In this document: piece by piece, positions 36,726-45,156 of the stretch
Position numbering within the stretch: position 1 is the first letter of the stretch
Layout: each line of letters opens with the position of its first letter
Assembly (NCBI GenBank): GCA_000024525.1
Contig: CP001769.1
Span: 2,590,001-2,654,000, forward strand
DNA from: Spirosoma linguale DSM 74
GTDB taxonomy: Bacteria; Bacteroidota; Bacteroidia; Cytophagales; Spirosomataceae
Direction: 5' to 3'
DNA: 64,000 nt
Made by a program: the position numbers and the translations under genes
The notes under the pieces: model-generated
Told to the model about the DNA's origin: nothing
Databases searched by the model: none
The model's input: only the letters and a program-made list of their open reading frames with translations

Positions 36726-38699
36726 TCAGTGTGGCTGGGAAAACGGATCGTTTAGGTTTTGGGCCTCAACTTCTTTCTCTAGCGCAATCTGCTCATTTTC
36801 GTGCGGCAGATTAGACGAGTGGGTCAGTGAGTAAGGTACATTCTGCGGAATAAAATCGTCGATGGCGCCGGGCTTGCTATAATCGTAGGGCCAGCGGTAA
36901 ACGGCGGGTAGTTTACCCGGCCAGTTGCCATGACCCGGGTGGATGGGTGCCGTCCATTCAAGGGTGTTCGACCGCCAGGGGTTCTGGGGAGCCTTTTGTC
37001 CCTTAAAGTAGCTATAGACAACATTCCAGATGAATAGCCACTGAGCCGTGAAAGTAACAATGGCGGCTATCGTGATGAAGGCATTCATGTCGGCAAACGT
37101 ACCTTTCGTAAAATCATAGCTGGTAAAGGCATAGTAACGCCTGGGAAAACCGGCAATACCCAGATAGTGCATGGGGAAAAAGACCAGGTAGATGCCAATG
37201 AACGTTAGCCAGAAGTGCGCATACCCCAGCTTTTCGTTCAACATCCGGCCGAACATCTTGGGATACCAGTGATACGTACCTGCCAGCAGTCCGAAGGCCG
37301 AAGCGGCTCCCATCACCAGGTGAAAATGAGCCACCACGAAATACGTATCATGCAGTTGAATATCTAAAACCGAATTACCCAAAATGATGCCGGTGAGACC
37401 ACCGGAAACGAAAAACGATACCAGACCGATGGAAAACAGCATGGCGGGTGTAAAGCGAATATTGCCTCGCCATAAGGTCGTGATGTAATTAAACGCTTTT
37501 ACTGCGGAGGGGACAGCAATGATCAGCGTCAGGAACATGAACACAGATCCTAGAAACGGGTTCATACCCGACACGAACATATGATGTCCCCAGACGATAA
37601 ACGACAGAAAGGCAATCCCCATCATGGAGGCAATCATGGCCCGGTACCCAAAAATGGGTTTACGGGCATTGGTCGCGATGATTTCGGAGGTGATCCCCAG
37701 GGCCGGTAGAATAACAATGTAGACTTCGGGGTGACCAAAAAACCAGAACAGGTGCTGGAATAAAATGGGGCTTCCGCCCATATTGGGCAATGCTTCTCCC
37801 TTGATATAAATCTCGGACAAATAAAAACTCGTCCCGAAATGGCGGTCAAAAATGAGTAGTAGCACCGCGGACAAGAGGACCGGGAATGAAATTAACCCTA
37901 AGATCGCCGTTAGCAGGAAAGACCAGATCGTCAGTGGAAGTTTACTAAACGACATGCCCCGTGTGCGTAGGTTTATGACCGTGGTGATGTAATTGATGCC
38001 GCCCAGCAATTGGGAGATAATAAACAGGGCTATACTGATCAGCCAGAGCGTTAGTCCGCTACCAGACCCCCGATGGGCCTGGGGCAAGGCGCTGAGGGGC
38101 GGATAAATTACCCAGCCCGTGCCCGCCGGCCCAGACTGAACAAAGAAGGACGATAACATAACTACGCTCGCCGTAAAAAAGAACCAGTACGACAGCATGT
38201 TCAGAAAGCCAGAGGCCATGTCGCGGGCACCGATTTGCAGCGGAATCAGGAAATTGGAAAACGTACCACTGAGCCCGGCTGTGAGCACAAAAAAGACCAT
38301 AATGGTACCGTGCATGGTGACGAGTTGAAGGTAAAAATCCTGATCGAGCTTACCGTCCTGGTTGATCCAGTCACCCAGCAGTGGACGCAGGAAATCGAGA
38401 TTCAGGCGCTGAAATCCCAGTTGAAGCCGAAACAGGACGGATAAAAAAATACCTATGATGGCCCAGCTAATGCCCGTAATCAGATACTGTCGGGCAATCG
38501 TTTTATGATCTTCCGAAAACAAGTATCTACGCAATTTACTTTGCGGTTCGTGACCAGATTGGGCGGCCTCACGGGCATCGGTTTCCGTATGGAGTTCATC
38601 GGCCCGGTGACTGACATTACCCGTTCGCAGAGTAACATGGCCGCTAAAAAGCCAGCCCATAAATAGGGCGGCAATAATGATTACACCTGTCATTACCAT
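36726..38699 (-). CDS. ctaD: cytochrome c oxidase subunit I
   Basis: 657 residues, 12 core helices plus an extra N-terminal helix (VIIIAALFMGWLFSG) followed by a polar linker. Core signatures are intact: heme ligand in TMHGTIMVFF, CuB His/Tyr pair in WFFGHPEVYIVILP, the HH pair in VWGHHMFVSGM, and heme ligands in VVAHFHLVMG. HPEVY identifies an A-family oxidase. It reduces O2 at heme a3/CuB and pumps protons, but needs subunits II and III and assembly factors, none of which is encoded nearby. The extra N-terminal helix is unusual. It is followed by a truncated cyanophycinase gene, suggesting a rearranged location. Confidence 0.93.
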   Translation of the reverse strand: MVMTGVIIIAALFMGWLFSGHVTLRTGNVSHRADELHTETDAREAAQSGHEPQSKLRRYLFSEDHKTIARQYLITGISWAIIGIFLSVLFRLQLGFQRLNLDFLRPLLGDWINQDGKLDQDFYLQLVTMHGTIMVFFVLTAGLSGTFSNFLIPLQIGARDMASGFLNMLSYWFFFTASVVMLSSFFVQSGPAGTGWVIYPPLSALPQAHRGSGSGLTLWLISIALFIISQLLGGINYITTVINLRTRGMSFSKLPLTIWSFLLTAILGLISFPVLLSAVLLLIFDRHFGTSFYLSEIYIKGEALPNMGGSPILFQHLFWFFGHPEVYIVILPALGITSEIIATNARKPIFGYRAMIASMMGIAFLSFIVWGHHMFVSGMNPFLGSVFMFLTLIIAVPSAVKAFNYITTLWRGNIRFTPAMLFSIGLVSFFVSGGLTGIILGNSVLDIQLHDTYFVVAHFHLVMGAASAFGLLAGTYHWYPKMFGRMLNEKLGYAHFWLTFIGIYLVFFPMHYLGIAGFPRRYYAFTSYDFTKGTFADMNAFITIAAIVTFTAQWLFIWNVVYSYFKGQKAPQNPWRSNTLEWTAPIHPGHGNWPGKLPAVYRWPYDYSKPGAIDDFIPQNVPYSLTHSSNLPHENEQIALEKEVEAQNLNDPFSQPH

Positions 38700-39453
38700 A
38701 GGATTTTGCCGTTTAGCGTTTATGGTTAATTCGTTTTAGCGCTGTACGCATCAGGTTTAAGTCTGGTAGTCGATTAACTAGAATAGGCCGGACTAACACC
38801 GGATGAATTAATTAGGGGCTGGGGTGTTCACCTGAGCCGTAGGGTGAAAAGGAGCAACATCCACCTAGAAATGGTTCTGTAACAAACACACGCGCCCACG
38901 CTTATGCAGGGAAGCGTTTGGTTTTCAGAAAGGAATGCCGTTGATATCGGGTAAGTTAGGTAACCCATTACGACTCGTTTTTCCCATCAGACTGAGCAAC
39001 AAACTTCACCTCACCGTATGTATGTTTGGGATAACCAACCTGTCATACCGGCAGTCAGCAAGCACATTCATCTTGTCGCCAAACAGCAGAGGGGTTATTC
39101 TGATGCAGGCTGCACCTTGTTGTTCTGATAGGGGGCTATCAGCCTCGTCCAAGCGATACTAGTCAGTCTTTTTGTAGGTTTCCTTACCGAGCAGGTATGT
39201 CGCATCGGTCAAGCCCTTGACTTATCCTCAAAAGACTCTTTTGTCCTTAAGGCAGTTAAACATCTGAATAGAAAATGAGGTATTGGTACTGCCTGTAGTA
39301 GGAAGTGATGAGGGTCGGTTAATCGCTGCCTTGTGAGTCAGCAAGTTAACTGTGTAAGCCCTGCACAAGCCCATGGCTCCCATTTATTAGATTTGCTGGA
39401 TATCAGGGTAAGCAACCGTTAGGTTATCGTAATGGCGGCAACAATCCGTTTAT
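38700..39453. other. long intergenic region, nothing recognised
   Basis: 754 bp between divergent genes before repeat copy 8. An open frame at 38935-39162 has no family resemblance and unlikely composition. No promoter boxes or hairpins stand out. Confidence 0.4.
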
Positions 39454-39549
39454 TCTCACAAAATGCTCATTTGCGAGACGAAGAGGGATTCATGCATCTG
39501 CATCTCAATTGGGGCGTTTAAATAGACAGTTTATTTTATTACCTGTCAA
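39454..39549 (+). repeat. dispersed intergenic repeat, copy 8
   Basis: TCTCACAAAATGCTCATTTG, CGAGACGAAGAGGGATTCAT, GCATCTGCATCTCAATT, GGGGCGTTTAAATAGACAG and TTATTACCTGTCAA, followed by CCGTAACATACGG. Confidence 0.78.
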
Positions 39550-39787
39550 GCACTATCCGTAACATACGGAGCCCACCTCTCAGCAATGTAGTCTCTTTCA
39601 CGCACTCCAAGAATTCTCATTTCTTTTGGCCAGCTTTTGCCTCCGGTTTAAGCAGGAACCAGCTCCCTAAATCGACTCCTGACTCGGGTCGCCATCCGCT
39701 ACTTAGGTCATTGATTCAGTCATCAGGCCTGAACACAGCTTCCTCTCACGAGTTTAAGTAGGACAACGTATCCCTTTTTCCTTTCCC

Positions 39788-42274
39788 ATGAGTGCCGAAA
39801 ATCCTTCCCCGCTTGATTCAACGGAGACTAGTTCATCGAACGAGTATCAGCAACGCCTGTTGACCGCCTTCGCCCAAGCGTTTTGGGAAACCGATGCCCA
39901 GGGGATGGCCACGGCCGACTCACCCAGTTGGCGGGCGTTTACGGGCCAAACCCTCCAGCAATGGCTGGGGGAAGGTTGGCTAAAGGCAGTTCACCCGGAA
40001 GACCACGCCTACGCCCTGGAACAATGGCAGGAGGCGCTGCGTAGCCAACACCCGATGAACGCCGAGTTTCGCTTGCAAACGCCCCAGGCAACCTGGTGCT
40101 GGACCAACGTGCGGGCTAGTCCTATACTCAACGCCGAGGGATCAATCCAGGGCTGGATGGGCATTGTTCTTGATATTACGCCGCAAAAGCAGGCTGAGTT
40201 GGCTTTACGCAAGAGTGAAGAACAGTTCCGTCTGTTAGTGACGGCCAGTTCGGATATCGTCTACAAAATGAGTCCCGACTGGTCCCGGATGGAGCAACTC
40301 ATGGGCAAGTCGTTTCTGGCCGATACCACCCAGCCCAGTGCCACCTGGCTTCAGACCTATATCCCGGCCGAAGACCAACCGTCGGTGCAGGCCGTGATTC
40401 AGCAAGCCATTCGTACCAAAAGTATATTCGAACTTGAACACCGGGTACGCAAAGCCGATGGAACAGTAGGCTGGACGTTTTCAAGGGCCATTCCCCGGTT
40501 GGACGAGCAGGGCCGCATTCAGGAGTGGCTGGGTGTGGCCAGTGATATTACCCAGCGTCGACAGGCGGAGGAAGCCTTGCGTCAAAGCGAAGCCCGCCTG
40601 CGGGCCGTGCTGGAAAGCATCGTTGATGGGGTCTACATCGGTACCCTGGAGGGCATAACCCTGATCAATCAAACCGCCCTGGAGCAGTTGGGGTATGCCA
40701 CCCCCGATGAGTTGAATCGGCATGTGGGCACTCTGGCCGGTGAGATTCAGACCCGCGACTGGCAGACGGGGGTGCTCATTCCCCTCGAGCAGCAGGCATT
40801 TGCCCGGGCCTTAAGGGGCGAACGGGTGGTGCAGGATGTGCTGGTGCGGCATCGACTGAGTGGGCAAGATCGGGTAGTGCGGTGTGCGGCCGGGCCGGTG
40901 CTGGTTGATGAGCAGGTAGTGGCTGCGGTGGCCATCAATGCGGATGTCACGGATATCGTCAGAGTTCACCGACAGGTGGAAGAAAGTGAAAGGCGGCTTC
41001 AGCAGGCCATCGAGCTGGCCGAGCTGGGCACCTACACCATTGAAGTGGCCACCGATCGCATCACCAAATCAGCGCGGGTGGCCGACTGGTACGGCCTGCC
41101 TGAGCGGACCACGGTGGCGAGCTCGTTTGGGTCGATCCAGGCGAGGGATCGCCAGCGGGTGAATCAGGTGTTGACCGACGCCCTTCGGCCCGAATCATCG
41201 AGTTTTTATCAGGTCGAGTACACGATCATTCACCCCCGGACGGGCCAGCAGCGCATCCTGCGTACCAATGGACAGGTGCACCGGGATGCCTCGGGGCAAC
41301 CCCTCCGCGTTGAGGGCATTGTGGTGGACATCACCACCCAGCGTCAGTCACAGCTGGCCCTTGAGCAACAAGTGGCCCAACGGACCCAGGAGCTGGCGGC
41401 AGCCATGCAGCAGTTAGAGGCCACCAATGAGGCGTTGGTGGTGACGAGTGGACAATATGCCCTGTTGAACCAGGAACTGAGAGCATCCACCGCCGAAGTC
41501 GGCAAGGCCAACAACGACCTGGAAGAAGCCAATCGCCAGTTGAGCCGCTCCAATCAGAACCTGGAACAGTTTGCTTACATTGCCTCTCACGATTTGCAGG
41601 AGCCTCTGCGCAAGATTCAACAGTTCGGCGATTTACTCAAGAGCCATGTGCCCCCCTCCAGCGAGGAAAACGCTTACCTGGAGCGCATGCAGGCAGCGGC
41701 CAGCCGCATGTCGCGGTTGATTAAAGATCTGCTGGCGTTTTCCCGCATCGCCATGGGTCAGGTCTTAGCGGAACCGGTATCCCTGGCGGACGTACTCCGG
41801 AGGGTACAGGATACCTTGTCGCTGGCTATCGAGGAGAGCTCCGCCCAAATTCAACTCGACGACTTACCGACCCTACCAGGCAATGCCACTCAATTAGAGC
41901 AACTCTTTCAGAATCTACTCTCGAACGCCATCAAGTTCAGCCGAACCAACCAGGCGGGGGAGCCGATTATCCCTCAGATTCGGATCACCAGCCAAATGAT
42001 GAACGCCAACGAGTTAGGGGTGACTGTCAAACCGAGCCGAGCCGCCACCAGCTACTATCAAATCGAGGTAGCGGATAATGGGATTGGTTTTGATGAGAAG
42101 TATACCCCACGGATTTTTCAGGTGTTCCAGCGGCTGCATGGCAGGAACGAGTTTGCCGGTACGGGGGTGGGACTCGCGATTGTTCAGAAAGTGGTGGACA
42201 ATCACGGTGGGGCCATTAGCGTTTCGAGCCAACCGGGGCAGGGTGCCCGATTCAGGGTGTATTTACCGGCCTAA
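39788..42274 (+). CDS. multi-PAS sensor histidine kinase
   Basis: 828 residues, no membrane helix, so cytoplasmic. Four PAS/PAC domains (about 20-135, 140-265, 275-395, 400-515) end in markers such as DITPQKQAE and DITQRRQAEEAL. A coiled-coil linker follows (about 520-590, heptads around LEQQVAQRTQELAAAMQQLE). HisKA carries His in YIASHDLQEPLRKIQ, and HATPase has N box [21 protein letters not shown] and GTGVGLAIV. The HDLQEPLR form is that of phytochrome-like kinases, which signal to single-domain receivers; one lies 137 bp downstream. It is a paralogue of the broken kinase at 3652 and can serve as its intact reference. Confidence 0.93.
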   Translation: MSAENPSPLDSTETSSSNEYQQRLLTAFAQAFWETDAQGMATADSPSWRAFTGQTLQQWLGEGWLKAVHPEDHAYALEQWQEALRSQHPMNAEFRLQTPQATWCWTNVRASPILNAEGSIQGWMGIVLDITPQKQAELALRKSEEQFRLLVTASSDIVYKMSPDWSRMEQLMGKSFLADTTQPSATWLQTYIPAEDQPSVQAVIQQAIRTKSIFELEHRVRKADGTVGWTFSRAIPRLDEQGRIQEWLGVASDITQRRQAEEALRQSEARLRAVLESIVDGVYIGTLEGITLINQTALEQLGYATPDELNRHVGTLAGEIQTRDWQTGVLIPLEQQAFARALRGERVVQDVLVRHRLSGQDRVVRCAAGPVLVDEQVVAAVAINADVTDIVRVHRQVEESERRLQQAIELAELGTYTIEVATDRITKSARVADWYGLPERTTVASSFGSIQARDRQRVNQVLTDALRPESSSFYQVEYTIIHPRTGQQRILRTNGQVHRDASGQPLRVEGIVVDITTQRQSQLALEQQVAQRTQELAAAMQQLEATNEALVVTSGQYALLNQELRASTAEVGKANNDLEEANRQLSRSNQNLEQFAYIASHDLQEPLRKIQQFGDLLKSHVPPSSEENAYLERMQAAASRMSRLIKDLLAFSRIAMGQVLAEPVSLADVLRRVQDTLSLAIEESSAQIQLDDLPTLPGNATQLEQLFQNLLSNAIKFSRTNQAGEPIIPQIRITSQMMNANELGVTVKPSRAATSYYQIEVADNGIGFDEKYTPRIFQVFQRLHGRNEFAGTGVGLAIVQKVVDNHGGAISVSSQPGQGARFRVYLPA

Positions 42275-42411
42275 GGGGTATCGAGTACGGTAGCTAGTGG
42301 CCTAAACCGACGTATTCACGCGTTAAATCGAAGGAGAATCAGACCGGTAGACGGGTAGGCCGGTTATCCTATTTATCTTTACCCATCGGTGGCTTTTCCT
42401 GACAAACGTAT

Positions 42412-42804
42412 ATGACAAGTAGTCCCACGGTCTGGGTGGTTGATGATGACGCTGACGACCAGTTCCTGCTGGAACTAGCCTTTCAGCGCATTCATCCCCC
42501 CATAGGCATTAAACAGCTCTACGACGGTGACGAACTACTGCCTCACCTGGAGAAAGCCACTTCGCTGCCCAAGCTCATTTTGCTGGATTTAAATATGGTC
42601 CGTCAAAATGGGTTTGACACCCTGCGCGCGTTACGGGAGGCGGCCGAGTATGCGCATCTACCCGTCATTATCCTGACGACCTCCAGTGCTGAGACGGATA
42701 GGACGCAATCGCAGCAGTTGAAGGCCGATGGCTTTCTGACCAAACCGCTGACCAATGATGACACGGTGAGCATGTTACAGTTACTGGCCCATGAATGGCT
42801 TTAA
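42412..42804 (+). CDS. single-domain response regulator (Rcp1-like)
   Basis: 130 residues, a receiver only. Acidic pocket in VVDDDADDQFLLE, phosphoacceptor Asp in LILLDLNM, Thr in ILTTSS and Lys in FLTKPL. The insertion before the last helix and the DLNM motif are those of Rcp1-like partners of phytochrome-type kinases. It lies 137 bp after the multi-PAS kinase and is probably its phosphate acceptor, passing phosphate on or acting as a sink. Confidence 0.92.
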   Translation: MTSSPTVWVVDDDADDQFLLELAFQRIHPPIGIKQLYDGDELLPHLEKATSLPKLILLDLNMVRQNGFDTLRALREAAEYAHLPVIILTTSSAETDRTQSQQLKADGFLTKPLTNDDTVSMLQLLAHEWL

Positions 42805-42960
42805 GGGTCTGTTCACTAAGGCGTAATCGCTGGACTTGACCCCTTTTACGGGCTAGTTGTTGCTTACTCTTTTGTCCAGGAAAGGGGATTGGACGAACAT
42901 TTCGGGGGACCGCTGGTCAAACGCACTGAAATGGCCACGCTAGGAGCGATGAGTACAAAA

Positions 42961-42987
42961 AAGCAGACTACCCTGGCCAGTCTGCTT
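42961..42987 (-). terminator. hairpin with T-run on the - strand
   Basis: AAGCAGACT and AGTCTGCTT form a perfect 9-bp stem with a 9-nt loop. On the - strand a run of six T follows, so it should stop leftward transcription. No leftward gene is annotated; a frame ending CPCILPAEDIDWAILIE lies just upstream at about 43020-43090 but lacks a start. On the + strand it could end the receiver transcript less efficiently. Confidence 0.55.
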
Positions 42988-43088
42988 TCCGCGGGGTGAC
43001 CCGATAGTTTGATCGACTTACTCGATTAGAATAGCCCAATCAATATCTTCTGCGGGTAGAATACAAGGGCAACGGACGGATTCGTTAC

Positions 43089-43096
43089 TATATTTG
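43089..43096 (+). promoter_or_regulatory. possible -7 box of the second receiver gene
   Basis: TATATTTG fits TAnnTTTG and lies 24 bp before ATG 43121. No convincing TTG is found 20 bp upstream, so support is partial. Confidence 0.4.
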
Positions 43097-43120
43097 TTCT
43101 ACTCAACCACCTTCACAATA

Positions 43121-43567
43121 ATGCCCTTAAGGTCGAATCAACACTGTGAAATCATCCTCTTCGATGAGGATGATGACGATTACTTCTTTTTGAAAAAAGC
43201 CTTTCAAGCCCATTCGGATCAGATCACGCTGCATCACCTGACTGATCCGGCAACCCTACTAGCTTCCCTGCAAAGCGCCACGACCTTGCCCAGTCTGATC
43301 CTTTTGGATTTGCAGATGAGGGGTAACGATGGGTTTGATATCCTGAATAGCCTTAAACAAGATGTTCATCTACGGGATGTACCCGTGGTGGTCTGGTCGG
43401 CCGCCATGACTGACCAGCAAGTCAATCACTGTTACCAGGCAGGGGCTAGTTCGGTGGTGATCAAGTCGGACAATCAACTCGATCTGGAACGGGTCATTCG
43501 CCACCTGTGTGACTACTGGTTCAGTGCGGTTCAGTTACCCTTCTACGCCAAGCAGTCGGATTGTTGA
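43121..43567 (+). CDS. single-domain response regulator, divergent
   Basis: 148 residues from ATG 43121. Receiver fold: acidic pocket in ILFDEDDDDYFFLKKAF, Asp in LILLDLQMRGNDGF, Ser/Thr position in VVVWSAAM, Lys in SSVVIKSD. The lysine region lacks the usual KP, and the C-terminal tail (YWFSAVQLPFYAKQSDC) is aromatic. It is probably a second receiver for the kinases around it. The gene sits alone between the first receiver and a kinase fragment. Confidence 0.85.
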   Translation: MPLRSNQHCEIILFDEDDDDYFFLKKAFQAHSDQITLHHLTDPATLLASLQSATTLPSLILLDLQMRGNDGFDILNSLKQDVHLRDVPVVVWSAAMTDQQVNHCYQAGASSVVIKSDNQLDLERVIRHLCDYWFSAVQLPFYAKQSDC

Positions 43568-43853
43568 GCGAGCGCCCTACCTAGCTCAATAGTAGTAGTT
43601 TTGATTGCCAGCCCCATAACGCTTACCGAAAGACAAAGCTGGTAGAAAAAGGAAGCGTGTTGTATTTTGGGAGATTAGGAGGCTTAGCCCTTTCTATAAA
43701 GACAGCGGCGGGTCGGTCTGCCAATCCAAGCCGGACCGCATCACTACCGGCGCGGACCCGTAGCCACGACACTTACGCAATAAGAAATGATCTAAGAATC
43801 AACCCTGCCCTGCCCAATAGGCAGTTACCAGCAACGGGAAACCATGACTACAA

Positions 43854-44229
43854 ATGCTTGCCTTTACTTTTATGAGTGTAGCAAATGCCAATTACTGCTT
43901 AGACCTATCAGTCGGGGAGCTGGTTACCCCTCAAATCCGGGTTAAGGCCAGTCTAGTCGCTGAAAGCCAACTACCCCTTATGGTACACCCTTCGCGGTAC
44001 GTCCAAACCTATCACTGCATCGAGGTAGCCGACAACGGCATTGGCTTTGAGGCGAAGTATGTGGACTGCATGTTTCAGGTGTTTCAGCGGTTGCACGGCA
44101 AGAACGAGTTTGGGGGTACGGGCATCGGGTTGGCCATTGTGCAAAAGGTGGCAACTAATCATGGGGGCCATCACCGCGACGAGTGAGCCCGGTCAGGGAG
44201 CTACCTTCCTGGTGTACTTCCCTGCCTAG
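43854..44229 (+). pseudogene. C-terminal fragment of a sensor histidine kinase, frameshifted
   Basis: Only the second half of an HATPase domain remains: [49 protein letters not shown]. After HGG (about 44158-44170, GGGGG) the frame breaks; the +1 frame continues [20 protein letters not shown] to 44229. The N-terminal sensory domains, HisKA and N box are absent. It resembles the C termini of the kinases at 39788 and 47954, so it is a broken paralogue or a recombination leftover. Confidence 0.82.
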
Positions 44230-44289
44230 CTAAGCAGGCCTGGAGCAGGCCGGGATGAACGGGTTGAGTGCCTATTTGATCATTTGGAA

Positions 44290-44610
44290 ATGAGACAATC
44301 GGAGAGTTGGCAACGGCAACGGTTGCGGATTTTAGGAGACCATCTCCAGCAACTACAGAACTGGCTAGCCGCCCAAACGAAAGCGCGGCAAGCCTTACAG
44401 CAGGTTCATCAGGTTGAACGGGTTAAGTTTTTAACCGCTCGCCAACCTACCAGCTGCGAACAGGTGCAATTCTACCTCAGACAGGCGGGCGAAGAGCAAG
44501 ACTTAGTGCGCGCATTTGCCAACCTTCACCGGACCCTGTTGCAACGCCATCAGGCGGAAGCGCAGGCCCTGGAGCAACGTATTGCTCAGGAGATGATCCG
44601 GCAGAATTAG
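44290..44610 (+). CDS. small coiled-coil protein
   Basis: 106 residues, almost entirely helical and Gln/Arg/Glu-rich (LRILGDHLQQLQNWLAAQTK, LLQRHQAEAQALEQRIAQEM). No signal, membrane helix or known domain. It is convergent with another helical small protein whose end is 20 bp away and whose C terminus has a similar Gln/Glu-rich helix. Function unknown. Confidence 0.55.
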   Translation: MRQSESWQRQRLRILGDHLQQLQNWLAAQTKARQALQQVHQVERVKFLTARQPTSCEQVQFYLRQAGEEQDLVRAFANLHRTLLQRHQAEAQALEQRIAQEMIRQN

Positions 44611-44629
44611 CCAGATCTGATGAGGTGTA

Positions 44630-44965
44630 CTAAGTACCCCAAGTAGGGGGAGCAGGCGCTGACTTTTGGCCATCGTCTAGCTGTTGCTCCAGGGAGTCCT
44701 TTTCTTCCTGTTGTCGGTTTACCAGCTGCTGGCGTTCTTCCTGTTGATGTGTCATCAACTTGGTGAGTCGAGCCGATAGTTTATTTTTCAACGCCACGTC
44801 AACCCTGTTATCCTGGTTGGTACTAGTAATCTTTTGGGCCGTTTCTTCTTTAATCCATCGGAGAATTTGCTTCTGATCGACTATCAGGGCATTCCATTCC
44901 CGAAAGTGACGTTGTTGTAACTTTAGTTGGGCTTTTAGCGAAATTAGAGACGGGGTTTTCTTCAT
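44630..44965 (-). CDS. small coiled-coil protein
   Basis: 111 residues from ATG 44965. Helical, with heptads in KLMTHQQEERQQLVNRQQEE then KDSLEQQLDD, and a short Pro-rich tail (SAPAPPTWGT). No recognised domain. It is convergent with the similar small helical protein at 44290, and both sit among signalling genes. A link to the kinases is only positional. Confidence 0.55.
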   Translation of the reverse strand: MKKTPSLISLKAQLKLQQRHFREWNALIVDQKQILRWIKEETAQKITSTNQDNRVDVALKNKLSARLTKLMTHQQEERQQLVNRQQEEKDSLEQQLDDGQKSAPAPPTWGT

Positions 44966-45156
44966 AACTTCTAGCCATGAATTGATCAAGCATTAACGAC
45001 CTAAATTAATACACTACCATAAATATAAATACATTTACGAGAGTGGCGTTGGGCATGTTACTGATTAAATTGGACAGATGTCAAAAAAATACGCGGTCTC
45101 TTTAAGGGCTCTTTTTGGGGCCTACTGCCAAACGTTCGTTTAGGGAGTACCCCTGG

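Noticed and set aside
38935..39162. 75-residue frame in the long gap before the kinase
   Set aside because: No family resemblance, no promoter and mixed composition; treated as noncoding.
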